Below, piece after piece: positions 22,446 to 41,720 of a DNA stretch of 64,000 nt (the first letter of the stretch is position 1; each line of letters opens with the position of its first letter). The notes under the pieces are model-generated. The model was not told where the DNA came from, searched no databases, and saw nothing but the letters and a program-made list of their open reading frames with translations. The DNA is taken from assembly GCF_026151205.1 (NCBI RefSeq), contig NC_087080.1:12757837-12821836 (forward strand), in the 5' to 3' direction. This DNA comes from Bolinopsis microptera. Lineage: Eukaryota; Ctenophora; Tentaculata; Lobata; Bolinopsidae. Position numbers and translations under genes: made by a program.

Positions 22446-24077
22446 ATGGCAAAAGATCCTGGTGGATTTCTCAGTCTTTCAACCTGTTTTCAGTTTCTGC
22501 GGATAGGAGTCCGACGAGCTGACGAACTCAGCGAAGATGACGATGAGCAATGCCAAAATTATGTTATATCGTCTAGTTCGACTATAGAGCATGTTGAGAA
22601 ATACAGTTTGACAAATGTGTGGGCATCCCGAGAGCAGCTGGAAGTGAAGGTTGGTGATACCTCTTCAGTTGACAGCTGGTCTTTCAATGAACAAAGACAG
22701 GGCCCTGCGACAAAACAAGCGAGGTCTTCTCTTCGAGTGGAGTCAGAAGTGATACCAACTTCTGCCAAGAGTGGAGCTAAGGTTGGAAAGTTAACTCCAA
22801 CTCCCCTTCCATTAAAAAGCCAATCTCTCGTGTTTTCTGAAAACGTTGACACAATCAGTCTTCAAAGAGCAACCAGCACGACCAGTGTTGATGCCGCTGT
22901 ACTACCAAAAAAGAAGAACAAACTCAAATTACCAAAAAAGTTTCAATTTAAGAAAAAGAACAGTTTGCTAATGCAACAGCAGGCGGGCTATAGTTCATCC
23001 ACGCCTACACTCAGAAACACAGACGTTCTGAGTACATCTGCATCAGCTTCTCTAAAAAATATAAACGAAGAACAATTGGCTGCACGAGTGGGAAACACGC
23101 CACCCAAGACACCACCCGAAACTTATCTTGAGGACCCGATATTCACATACAGAGTTCCTCAATACGTCAAGAATAAGCAAGCGGGCGAACCTGAACAAGT
23201 TCCTGTCCATGTGCATCATGTCCCATCAATCAAAATAGATAGCTCACCAACTGATTCGCAGCCTAAAGATTCGATCAAATTGGAAACTTCTAAAGACCGC
23301 GGGGTTGTGGTTAAAAATTTATTTTTGAAGTTCAAAAATCTATTTCAACAAACCTCAACCTCATTAGAAGATATAACGGAAGAACCATCAGTTGCAGAAA
23401 TGGAAGAAAGTTCATTCGTTGAGGATAAGCAAGCTGCCAAGACTCCGAAAGACGACATCGGAGTTGAGATTAAAAATTTATTTTCGACGTTCAAAAATCT
23501 ATTTCGACAGACTTCATTAGAAGATATAACAGAGGAACCTTTGGACGAACCAAAATACATTGTTTCTCACGTTGAGGATACATCAAAAAATTCAGACCAC
23601 AGAAGGGCTGTGGAAAAAAAGGTTCTTTCAAACCTTCCACGATTCAGTCTTCAAAGTTCAACCAGCACGATGAGCGTTGATTCTGTTGGACTACCAAAAA
23701 ATAACAAGAAACTTAGCTTATCCAAAAAGTTTCACACAGAATCAAAATATTCTGCTGACGAAAACGGGGATGTAGTTGGAAAGTTCATTTCAACTCCACC
23801 TCGATACAAAAGTCAATCAATCTTGTTTTCTGCTGACGATGACACATTCAGTCTCCGAAGTACTGTCAGTACCATGAGCCTTGATTCCACTGGGCTACCA
23901 AAAAAGAAACTCGAGTCATTCAAAAGGCTCTCATTCAAGAAGAACAAGTTGCTAGCGCAGCAACAGGCGTGCTACAGTGCGTCTACCCCCACACTCAGTA
24001 AAGATGTGAATACATTATCCAAGAGCAATTCGCTCAAACTTAGAAATAGTAGGTACAGCGTTATGCTGCAATTTTAA
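22446..24077 (+). CDS. Family gene D: MARCKS-like architecture with internally duplicated modules (543 aa)
   Basis: Paralogue of A-C. The exon follows an acceptor at 22434-22435 (atgttcag) and TGGTTCATG; ATG at 22446 chosen by agreement with B and C. N-terminus MAKDPGGFLSLSTCFQFLR keeps one Cys of the cluster. ASREQLEVKVGDTSSVDSWS matches B. The FS-rich module plus a Lys/Phe block occurs three times: KKKNKLKLPKKFQFKKK, then a weakened copy ending NNKKLSLSKKFHTES, then LPKKKLESFKRLSFKKNK. A second unit, KNLFxxFKNLFxQTS with SLEDITEEP, is present twice (about 23310-23400 and 23470-23545). The protein stops at NSRYSVMLQF, at the point where A and B continue LASLDDLSDDDICKD, so the tail is lost. 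Signs point to unequal crossing-over inside the gene. Confidence 0.85.
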   Translation: MAKDPGGFLSLSTCFQFLRIGVRRADELSEDDDEQCQNYVISSSSTIEHVEKYSLTNVWASREQLEVKVGDTSSVDSWSFNEQRQGPATKQARSSLRVESEVIPTSAKSGAKVGKLTPTPLPLKSQSLVFSENVDTISLQRATSTTSVDAAVLPKKKNKLKLPKKFQFKKKNSLLMQQQAGYSSSTPTLRNTDVLSTSASASLKNINEEQLAARVGNTPPKTPPETYLEDPIFTYRVPQYVKNKQAGEPEQVPVHVHHVPSIKIDSSPTDSQPKDSIKLETSKDRGVVVKNLFLKFKNLFQQTSTSLEDITEEPSVAEMEESSFVEDKQAAKTPKDDIGVEIKNLFSTFKNLFRQTSLEDITEEPLDEPKYIVSHVEDTSKNSDHRRAVEKKVLSNLPRFSLQSSTSTMSVDSVGLPKNNKKLSLSKKFHTESKYSADENGDVVGKFISTPPRYKSQSILFSADDDTFSLRSTVSTMSLDSTGLPKKKLESFKRLSFKKNKLLAQQQACYSASTPTLSKDVNTLSKSNSLKLRNSRYSVMLQF

Positions 24078-25075
24078 CCCGCTATAAATGTTAACCTGAC
24101 GGTTGTGTATATAATATGACATGAATTGAAAGTTTGGTCTTACTATGTTATATTCTAATATTGTGGAATATATATGATATGTTGTACAAATTTGTGAATT
24201 GTGGTTTTGTTGGAACTTGGAACTTGGGAATGAGTGGGGTTAGACAGCTTATTTGAGTTATTAAGTACATCGTCCGAACTGTCATCGAGAGGTCGCTCTC
24301 GGTACATCCAGACTTTTCACTGAATGCCACATGCTGCATGATTCATACTTTCGACTGATTATACTGCTACTTCATGGTACTGCTGTGTACAATAAGAAAA
24401 GATCGACATGCCCATAACTATGATTAGGGTCAACGTTTTTCATGACGTAACATCAAAAACATTGGAAAGAAAGCATTAATTTTTAAAATCAGGGGAAAAA
24501 ATAATTTGTCCTCCAAAAAAAATTAATTCACCTAAGTTATGTTTAGATAATATAATTTGCGGGCATTTCAGCTTATAATTATACAGTATACACACATAGT
24601 GTTATAATATACTGTTGTATTTTTATAATTACAATATTGAATACCCCGCCTGATTATGCTCATCATCAGTCATCTTGCCCATCGAATCGTAAAATCTTCT
24701 ATGAGGGCCGAGCTTAACTGTATTAATCACTATAACCCTAACTATGATTGACTAATTAATAACAGTTTTAATCCTCTTCTTTAACTAAAACAACAACATT
24801 TAGCTGTAATCAAAATGACCATTATTTCATATTTGAAATAATTTCGAATTCAATGTAATTTCGAATTGAAACTTTGTTTTGAATTAATAATGGATTTATT
24901 GTAAAACTTTTGGTATTTGACATGGTTTTTAATTCAAAATGGGTTAACGAATGCTAACCGTTCGGGCGAACATGAGGTACTGGTTCATGGTTGGTATGTA
25001 GGCACGTACCGTAAGCACCTAGCACCCTAGTCAGCGATTAGCATAGACTATAGAGTGATAGAATGAAGCACTGAC
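24078..25075. other. Downstream of gene D, no gene seen
   Basis: AT-rich sequence with runs of ttcgaatt-like motifs near 24830-24920. No supported ORF. Confidence 0.5.
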
Positions 25076-25651
25076 CTTGTTGAGCTGAGGTAGAGGGATA
25101 ACATCAGTCATACTGAAATAGCTCAAATCCTCCTGATAATACCCTAGCTTCTGGCAAATGTGAACTGTTCTCCGTAAAATTATCTCTTTACGCACGTTCT
25201 TCAAGAATTTTCTATTCTGATGAAGAAAACTGGTTCATATTATCATTACCAATTCGAATTACTTAAAAAGAAAATCGAAGAAGCTAATTTTATTCTGACC
25301 TTTGGTAGCGTGTTCCCAGAGCTCGCTACACCGCAATATTCAAATCTTCCATTTAAAACTTGTGATGCCAATTAGCAAAATATTAATCATAATTGTGAAT
25401 GAATCTTTACTTTTTGTGTTCTGAAGAATCGATAATCATAAACTTATTTTTTCCTCTACTCACCAAATAAAAGGATTGTTTTTAACGGGTGTGTCCTGAT
25501 CTGTGCCGCTATTGTTAAATTGACCGCGTATTTCATTGTGATTGTCCAATATTCTCACAGTATCATCCTGAGGTGGACCAATGGTAAAGTGAACCAAATA
25601 CTCCCACCCTTCCCAATCTCTCCTATTATTAGTATTATTCTTAGTAGTCAA
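25076..25651 (-). CDS. Possible exon pair of an unrecognised gene
   Basis: An open frame at 25464-25651 (-) contains WEGWEYLVHFTIGPPQDD and ends at a good donor (TTTG then gtgagt). A second exon 25076-25112, between a ttcag acceptor and a gtcagt donor, joins in phase to give MTDVIPLPQLNK. No ATG, no further exons and no family match were found. Amino-acid composition looks protein-like, but two short exons are weak evidence. The promoter-like patch at 27.2 kb lies upstream on the same strand. Confidence 0.3.
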
Positions 25652-25869
25652 TAATAAACCAAATGATAATTAAAAGCAGGAATGGTTGTTTGCCAAAACT
25701 ATATCCACTGAAAAACTAGTACGATAGAAGATTGAGTACTAGTTGTGACATTATCGAGTGTTAACCAAGGTTTCTAAAGTTCCAGAGGAGGAGCAACAAC
25801 GTGCCACTTCACTTAATCAGGTGAGTGAGCTTGCTAAAGAGGCACGTGGACTGAAGAGATCGCTTTATT

Positions 25870-25965
25870 TAAGAAGAGCTAGCAACTATACCAACAACTT
25901 CAGTTGAAGCGGAAGGGGCTTTCAGTGCTACTGAATCACATAATGAATTTAATTTTCAGATGTCA
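25870..25965 (+). pseudogene. Relic of a hAT transposase C-terminus
   Basis: One frame reads ATIPTTSVEAEGAFSATES, which matches the conserved dimerisation-domain pattern of hAT transposases (IPxTSVxxERxFSA). No full domain surrounds it, so it is a decayed remnant. The call rests on one motif. Confidence 0.45.
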
Positions 25966-27164
25966 TTTGTAGTTTGAAGAGTCATAACTCTCTTCACGTC
26001 CCAAAATGGCGTTTCTCTTGTCGCGAATATCATAAAGCTCACGAAAATGCGATTAATGAGGTGTTTGATATTAAATTGGAACTATGAAACGCATTTGCTA
26101 ATACCTGTATTTGGTGAACTAAAATAAAAACACAAAAAAGCTTTCTTGGACAGTTATAAACGTTCGTTTGAGCAGTGAAGAGGTAACGAATCGTTAGATC
26201 AGAGCAGTGAAAAGGGGCACCGTTAGTTGAAAATGCAGAAATTAAGTATTTTCCTCCTTTTGAGGACAGGAATAAACTTGCCCCATAACATAGCGATGTA
26301 GCGGACTGTCTTCACTGCCTGTTTATTTTCATCATCAAACTTTAAGGTGGAGTATTCCATAATAACTGAAGTCTGAAGCCCGTGCAATTAGTTTAAAAAT
26401 CAAGAGTCAAAATCTAAAACACCTAAACTAAAGTAGTTTATCAACATTAATCACATTGCGATTGCGATTTATTTCTAGTAATTGTGGCAATAGAGTACAG
26501 GCTACTGGTTTATAAAATAACAGATCTAGTTTTACAAAAACTATCGCCGATAATTAGAAACATTGGACCGACAATGGAAACTCAAACACTAGACATAGTG
26601 ACCTATTACTTTGTTAAGACACACAAATCTGAAAAACCTGCTCCAACCCAATTCCCTACTGCAAAAAGAGAAGGCTCAAGTCAAATTATAAAGTCGAGCA
26701 TATTTCAAGGAAACATATCGACAAACTCTCTGCGGCACACCGCTACCTGAGTTTTAATATTATCATTAACTCGTTAAGTTATCAACAGAGATGACAGCTA
26801 AAATCTTTCATCAGACTGATCGATCAATGATTTCAACCTCTCAATAGCTATACAATTTCAAGCTATGCGTGGCCCGTTTGATTTGTCGAATGAAAGAAAA
26901 GAGCTGTTGGTCGAGAATATTGCTATCGGTTGGGTTGGGAGGCTTGCGACTTAAGGGTAAATAATGTTTTGGAACAGAAATTGGTAATCATGGGTCACTA
27001 GCAGATGTCTGAGTGTCATTAACAAAGAGAGTCTGTGATGATGTGATCTCCTTCTTTACTTAGAAGTTTAAGTATGTAGATCAAATCAAAGACAGAAGAT
27101 AAGAAATGGTCTCATTTCCGAACTCAAGGGCTTGATCAGAATATAACGCTGCCCTCATTGGTTC
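25966..27164. other. Intergenic, no gene seen
   Basis: An ORF at 26484-26750 (88 aa) has no recognisable domain, no splice context and begins without an ATG; I do not call it. Confidence 0.45.
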
Positions 27165-27300
27165 TTTCGAGTAAAAGACGCGCTCTGATTGGCTAAGCTT
27201 ATTCGTCACGTGACCACAATGGCGCGCGCATCACGTGACATGCATCACGCTCTCTCAGTGGATCAGGTGTAGTGTGTGTGTTTTAGAGTGAGTCACCTCT
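27165..27300. promoter_or_regulatory. Promoter-like patch with CCAAT boxes, CACGTG boxes and a YY1-like site
   Basis: Within about 130 bp: cattggttc and gattggct (inverted CCAAT boxes), gtcacgtgac, atcacgtgac, and caatggcgcg (YY1-like ATGGCG). Local GC is higher than in the surroundings. The served gene is not identified; the possible minus-strand exons at 25 kb are one candidate. This is motif evidence only. Confidence 0.4.
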
Positions 27301-29452
27301 TCTGTTGTACATATAAAAAAGTCTAGTACGACGTACGGTAGCTGAAGTATCACTGAACACGTCATGTATTCACGCCCACTACATTCTACATCTGGTATGG
27401 ACAGTTATTTGAATTGGGCGACGCCGTACTGCAGTAGTGCAGGATTTTAGTATGTTCGTGAAGTTGTACTACTACAACAGTGAAACTTCTATTTCCGGAC
27501 CGATGGCGATTGATAATCTTGGATTTTATTCGGATAAAAAGTAAAAACACGTCCGATCAGAATCTAAGAACGAAGTAATATAGACAAGTCGGTCAAATTT
27601 GAATACAGGAAGCTTGTACATCAGTGACAGTAAACTAATAATTTTAAAATTTGGTAACACTGCGTAAACGGAGAGTTAGACGGTTACGAATTGAGACAAA
27701 CTTCACAAAGATCAAATGTAGGCTTTAAAATCAATTTAGGAAGAAGCTCATTCTCACACTAGCAGGTGCATAAATATGAACGCGAGGGAGAAAGAACACC
27801 AGTCCGTTTAGTTGCACTCATATAACAATGATCTTTCAGACAAATTGACCTAAAAAAGGGGAGAGCCGAAGGACAAAACCAATACCATGGACAAATGACA
27901 ACTGAGTTATAAACTAATTTCAAAACTAAATTACTGGGGACATATAAATTGAGTGAATATGTTATACTAGTGTTATAACTTATAACCCGTGCCTATAACG
28001 GCCGGGACTTTACTATCGCAGTTGAATCGCAAAAGTATAAACAGTGCGAAAGTTATAAACAGTACAAAAGTATAAACTCGCTCAGTTGAAACCGATCGCA
28101 TTAGAGGAAATATAATTCTGAGCGCCCATCACGTAATACGCATCCAATAGTAATACTTAATAGGCTCCACTGCCATATTGCCTAAATTTCCCACACACAC
28201 AGACAGACAGATATGCAGACACACAGACACACACACATTTTGTGATTATTAGTATTGATAATGGTACATTTTAACAGCTGGTTTAGCCAATCCAATCGAA
28301 TCTGCATACCATAAAAACTTTCATTATTTTTGAGAATTTCAAAATGGTTCAAGAAATTGATATAATTATAGTTTAAACATCAATCTAGAAAAATAAATTG
28401 ATTTAGAAAAAGAAATTAACTTAGAAAAGGAAATTAATTCAGCGCGATGCAGAAAATTTTGAAGACTGTCAAGATATCAAACCCTTCTAAACTAAACCAC
28501 GGCGCTCTGATTAGATGTAATTGAAATAAGATCCACTGGCAACCACCGTTTAAATATTACGTTAAAGATTAAACAGTTGGTTCACATGGTTGGGAATCTG
28601 AACAATCTAGAAAGTAGAACTTCGTGTAAATCAGCAGTCCGTTTATCGACTTTTATTCGTTATTTCATGGTTTCTGGATTATGGCAATCTTGTTTTCCTT
28701 TGTTTGCGTAATAGTTACGTAATATTTTTCAAATGACGACAGACGTGTCGGCCAGAAAATGTATTTATTAAAGTTGTACCTAAAATGATTCATCACTTAG
28801 TCGAAGTGAGATCAAAGAAGATCCGTCAAAAGTACTGTTTAATGCGTGTTGGTTAAATGTATAATTTAAAATGACTGAACTATGTATATTGTATAACTAT
28901 AGGTGTATCATATTATCGATGCGAGCAAAAGTGGTGAATTACAACTTTCTACAGATATTAATTTCGGCTTATCATAATTATGCAAATAAATTGTTTTATT
29001 AATGTATGTATTTTATTTTTGCGTTAGTGCCGATCCGGTTAGGAGCAACCAACATTAACAAGCATGACACTGGCTTGTTCACTTTTCCATTAAATCCTGC
29101 AGTGATCAACTTCACCAGTAAGAGCAACCCTTAAAAGACACAGAGCTTCATAAATCTTTTGTCACTCTGAAAGTGATAGAAATATATACATACGTTTCTT
29201 TCTGCATTGATGTCCCAACTAAGATGCGGTATTCACAGATACCCTGAATGGTACCACACAGAAGCAAAACCACCGACGATGGAAATTGAAGACGATTCTG
29301 ATGGAAATCATTAATCATTAAGATTAGAGAGAAGGAATAAATGGTTTAAGGTGAAGACGAGGGAGATATCAAATTTGTAATTTGTAAAGTTCGTAGATTC
29401 CTCTACAGGGTCATCGAATAGTTCGACCGCCCTCGTTTTACAGTACACTACA
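27301..29452. other. Intergenic, no gene seen
   Basis: AT-rich, with a short (ca)/(gaca) microsatellite at about 28195-28238. No coding or RNA gene can be supported. Confidence 0.5.
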
Positions 29453-30021
29453 TTGTGATGTATTCTGGGTAAAATTATCTTTATCCCGGTTGTTGCGACA
29501 AGTAAAAATGCTCTTATTAGGGAAAGGAGATTACTCGACGTTTCAATGTAACTACATCGTATTCATGATCTAAAAACAAGTGTTAAAAATTCAAAACGTA
29601 AAAAACATATATCTGAGGCAAAATTTGTGTACATTGATTTATTTTTAATCAATCAACTTTATCAAAAAATTCGATACAAAAAAAAGTCATAACAAAATTC
29701 ATAACAAAATTAGTTTATACGACGACAAACTTTGTTTGTCGTCGTCGTCGTCGTATAAACTAATTTTGTTATGAATTTTGTTATGACTTTTTTTGTATCG
29801 AATTTTTGGATAAAGTTGATTGATTAAAAATAAATTAATGTACACAAATTTTGCCTCAGATATATGTTTTTTACGTTTTGAATTTTTAACACTTGTTTTT
29901 AGATCATGAATACGATGTAGTTACATTGAAACGTCGAGTAATCTCCTTTCCCTAATAAGAGCATTTTTACTTGTCGCAACAACCGGGATAAAGATAATTT
30001 TACCCAGAATACATTACAACA
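29453..30021. repeat. Near-perfect inverted repeat, arms about 280 bp, 5-base loop
   Basis: The left arm 29453-29729 and right arm 29735-30021 are reverse complements with very few differences (the right arm has extra gtc triplets at the tip and minor indels). The only spacer is about 29730-29734. A transcript would fold into a roughly 280-bp duplex. It has no ORF. It could be a foldback transposon or an inverted duplication; near identity implies youth or gene conversion. Confidence 0.92.
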
Positions 30022-30109
30022 ATGCGACTCATAAATAATACTCCAATCCGGATTTTACATACACTACATTGTAGATGTTCTGAAGGAGTATCCTAAGATT
30101 CTTGATCTT

Positions 30110-30301
30110 TTGGCACAGGCACCCCTCCTCATTTAACCCTCAATCAAGTTTCCTATCATTCGGCTGAGTCGACCGAGGAGATCGCATAGAATATAGATCC
30201 AATGAATCCTTAGCTACTCCCTAGACTGAGTGACACTGGGATTCGAACCCTGAACCTTCTTTACAGAAGGCGGAAGCTCTAACCACTAGGCCACCCAGAT
30301 G
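30110..30301 (-). mobile_element. tRNA-derived SINE
   Basis: Reading minus from about 30301: box A TGGCCTAGTGG (30283-30293) and box B GGTTCGAATCC (30239-30249), spaced as in tRNA-type RNA polymerase III promoters. A non-tRNA body follows that contains the ATTCGGCTGAGTCGACCGA-type segment seen again at about 6030. The tRNA-like head does not form a full acceptor stem, so it is a SINE, not a tRNA gene. Confidence 0.75.
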
Positions 30302-30423
30302 AAGTGTAGACATCATAATTACCGATCCTTATTGATTCATTAAACTATTGGTGAGTTTGAAGCTCACTTTCGTTTAGTTATGTAAATTGTAGGAGTCTAA
30401 GTACTCCTACATAAGCCCTAAAC

Positions 30424-31607
30424 CTATCAATACCAACCATGATGCTGGGACGGTGCACTTCACCGTCACAACTCCTGGAGCTGACAACACTGAATATAGA
30501 GATTCACTACAAAACACCATTGACAATATCACCAGCGAAACGATCACCTGCTACACAGACGGGTCACGCACTGACTCAGGAAGCGGGGCTGGCTATATCA
30601 TCACAACTGACAACAATATAACACCACTCTAGAGGAAAGATCATTCAAGCTTCCTGATCACAGCACTGTTTATCAAACAGAGCTCACAGCCATCATCGAA
30701 GCTTGCAAATATCTCTCTAACTATACCAACACACATATCACCATATGGTCTGACAGTCTCTCCTCTATACAAGCTATCTCCTCGATTTCAACGAGGAGTA
30801 GAACTACTAAAGACTGTTATGACTCCTCGACCCTCAATGCACTCGGATCTATTAACATTCTTGAGATCCGATGGATTGCAGCGCACATCAGATTGTGGAG
30901 AAACGAAAAAGCATATGAACATGCCAAGCTTGGTACAACCAGTGAATCCACTTTGAAGTGTCCAATTCCACAATCTTACATCAAATGTCTGATCGACGAC
31001 AAAGTCACCAAACTGAATCAGGAAATCTGGTTAACTGATGGTCCCAGACACACCAAAATGACACTCGGCCACAAACACGCCAACATCATCAAAAATCTCA
31101 ACACTACACTCAGCAACAACATACAAAATTACGGAACTGCAGTGCACCTTATCACGGGACTGTGGCTTAATTAAACAAACACCTCCACACCATTCGCAAA
31201 TCAAGCACCAGTGCTTGTCCTATGTGCTTATGTGCGGCGACGAAGAGGAGACTGTCTCATACTTTTTTCCTCAAATAAGCTAAAATAAGAGGGCAGTATT
31301 TTCAGGACTTTTACCTCTCTGTCAATGACATATTCAACAACCAACACATCTCCGGTCTTCACAGTCCACTATTGAGCTGTACTGGACCAGAACGCCAGAA
31401 CGGTGTGACATAGAGACTACTCACAAGTTGTCTTAGCTCATCTTTATTTTCCACACCCAGCTGGCACGTAAGCGTTAATTTTTGATTCATCTCCCCTCAT
31501 AACACCATCCTCCACTTTACACTCTGATTTCTCCGGCAACCTCCCCCAAGGTTGCCATCCAGGCCCAGCCTCTCTTCAAAAATAAAAATGTTTAAAAAAT
31601 TAATAAA
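30424..31607 (+). mobile_element. 5'-truncated LINE copy: degraded RNase H and Cys-rich tail, 13-bp TSD
   Basis: One frame (about 30426-30632) reads CYTDGSRTDSGSGAGY, the first RNase H acidic motif. After a frameshift, TELTAIIEACKYL, WSDSLSSIQAI (second motif, with Asp) and IRWIAAH continue to about 31170. Near 31215 CPMC is followed, after another shift, by CGDEEETVSYF, the usual Cys-rich end of such ORF2 proteins. An A-rich tail ends at 31607. The perfect duplication ATAAGCCCTAAAC lies at 30411-30423 and 31608-31620, marking target-primed insertion. Frameshifts and stops make it a dead copy. RNase H-bearing non-LTR clades (I, R1, Jockey-like relatives) are candidates. Confidence 0.85.
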
Positions 31608-31620
31608 ATAAGCCCTAAAC

Positions 31621-32671
31621 AGTTTTTATCCTGGAAATCACTTTTGTTTACGTTTCATGTTACCCTCAGGCCTCATCATAATGGGCAAAATTATTGTTTG
31701 GTTTGTCTGGAAGGCCATAGCTATTTCTATAAAAATGCCACCATTGCATTTCTGATTTTGTATCCAAGTACAATAGTCTTCGACATCTCACTTGCCCCAA
31801 AATACCTTTAAAACAGGATCTACAGCTACAGGGTGAACCAGATAAAATTAGACTTTAAAAAAAAAGTATCATCCACCTCATTAGCAAATTTAACAATATT
31901 TAGCAAAATTTTACAAATTGTTCTGTCCACTTCCTGTCCGACAATGTCCGCCAATGTCCGCCTATGTCCTGTCCTTTTTGGATTCTATGAGACAAGCGGA
32001 CATAGACGGACGTGTCACTCCCCGCTGGCCAAATGGATTGCCTTCGATTGACTAAAATTCACGCAATGAACATTTTCGTAGTTTAGAACGCAGTATGTCA
32101 GGCTGTGTCTTACAAGCTCAGTATTCATTGGCCCCTAATGACAGCTTTTGTGACGAGATTGCCCATTTCATAGCTCCACTTAGCTGTGATCGTAGGTCTA
32201 GGGCACCAGGGAATTCTGCATTCCTGCATGACCGAGAAGGTTTAGTATTGAAGAAGTGCACATGGAATTTTATTTACTTGTTTTATCAAAGAAAACTGTC
32301 ATCTTAGATCTATCAAATTTCGATAAAGATATGATAAAAACTGATTCATACCGACTTACAAACCATGTATAAAACAAATATAATTATGATTTGAAATCAA
32401 TAAATTAAACCCGTCGCAAATACCAAATAAATGACATCACAATCACACATGCATCAAGCATGGTTATTAAAAAGTTTACAAACCGTTTTAAATAAAAATT
32501 CGGCTTGATCCGACAATTGTGAGAAGTCCAAACGTTTTTGTCTGAAAAATTTCAGTAGCCCTCTTTGCTACGTTCAAGGCTTTATCGTATTGAACTTTAT
32601 ACTTAATTCTTACAGAAAACAGTTCAGACCACGCAGGTATCAATAACTCTTGAGCAACATACTGAAACCCC
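31621..32671. other. Intergenic / 3' flank of zinc-finger gene, no gene seen
   Basis: Short frames at 31833-32307 lack support. A run of tgtccgcc-like motifs at about 31935-31970 is partly mirrored at 31990-32012. It may include the 3' UTR of the zinc-finger gene. Confidence 0.5.
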
Positions 32672-40841
<8,170 letters not shown>

Positions 40842-41103
40842 TATAACTTTGTATAAACCTAGCTCCCAAAAGGTCAGCAAATCGTCCAATATGCAAGCAA
40901 AGTTACAGAGTATAACTAAGCAGGATAACTAAGCAAATCTCGTGTAAAGACGGAGAACTCACAAGTGCTAACACAATTTCTCGAATCTTGGCACACTTAT
41001 TTTTAAGACCGGCGGATCATCTTGCGAAAAGTGCTGCTGGGCTGGCTAGGCACTTCCTTACGATTCCTGTCATGCGACCTCCATATATGGAATAAATGCG
41101 GGT

Positions 41104-41720
41104 CACGTGACCCAGGAATGAGGTTGAATTGCGGAATCACGTGGTCAGCTGATGCCCAAATATGGTGGAATTGTGAATCACGTGACTCCACCCACTCAGG
41201 TTTGGCAACAAGGCCGCAAGGGAACCCACTCACCTACACTGTCCTCTTCCATCCGGTGTTGAGTGTTGAGGTTACCACTCCTGAAATCTCAGACTCTGTA
41301 GTCGATCACTGACAACTGAATACAGCTGACAAATTCAACAAAGCAACATGAAAAACGGCCCCAAGATTAGAGTTAGGCCGGATCGTGTAAAATGTGGGGT
41401 CAAGAAGACGAACTGCTACGTTCTCAGTGCGATAGTGTGCCTGAATCACAAGTGCTGCGCATTCATTACTCTAGCTCTCTGAACGGCACCGTGCCGATCT
41501 CACGTGACCCAAACAAGCGGCCAATCAGCGCGCAGAACGACAAATATCGGGACCAATCACAGGAAGAGGTACGACCACGCGTGAGTCACGCCGCTTTTTA
41601 TACCATATTGGACGAGTGCAGTTGCTCAATTCTTTCCTTTGAGCCATCAAGAGTGGGAGGTCACGTGGGCCTCAGATGGCAACCCAAAGAGTCACGAGGC
41701 GCCCACGTGAGGGTCACGTG
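41104..41720. promoter_or_regulatory. Cluster of seven CACGTG boxes upstream of the zinc-finger gene
   Basis: CACGTG occurs at 41104, 41138, 41179, 41501, 41662, 41704 and 41715 (start positions); the first is the full palindrome GGTCACGTGACC. Three more occur at 39730, 39742 and 39752 in the first coding intron. bHLH-ZIP factors (MYC/MAX, USF, TFE/MITF) bind this core. The region starts about 260 bp beyond the start codon at 40841 and is locally GC-rich, fitting a promoter or enhancer. Regulation is inferred. Confidence 0.55.

Noticed and set aside
30230-30301. tRNA gene on the minus strand
   Set aside because: Boxes A and B are present but the acceptor stem does not pair and a non-tRNA body follows; called a SINE.
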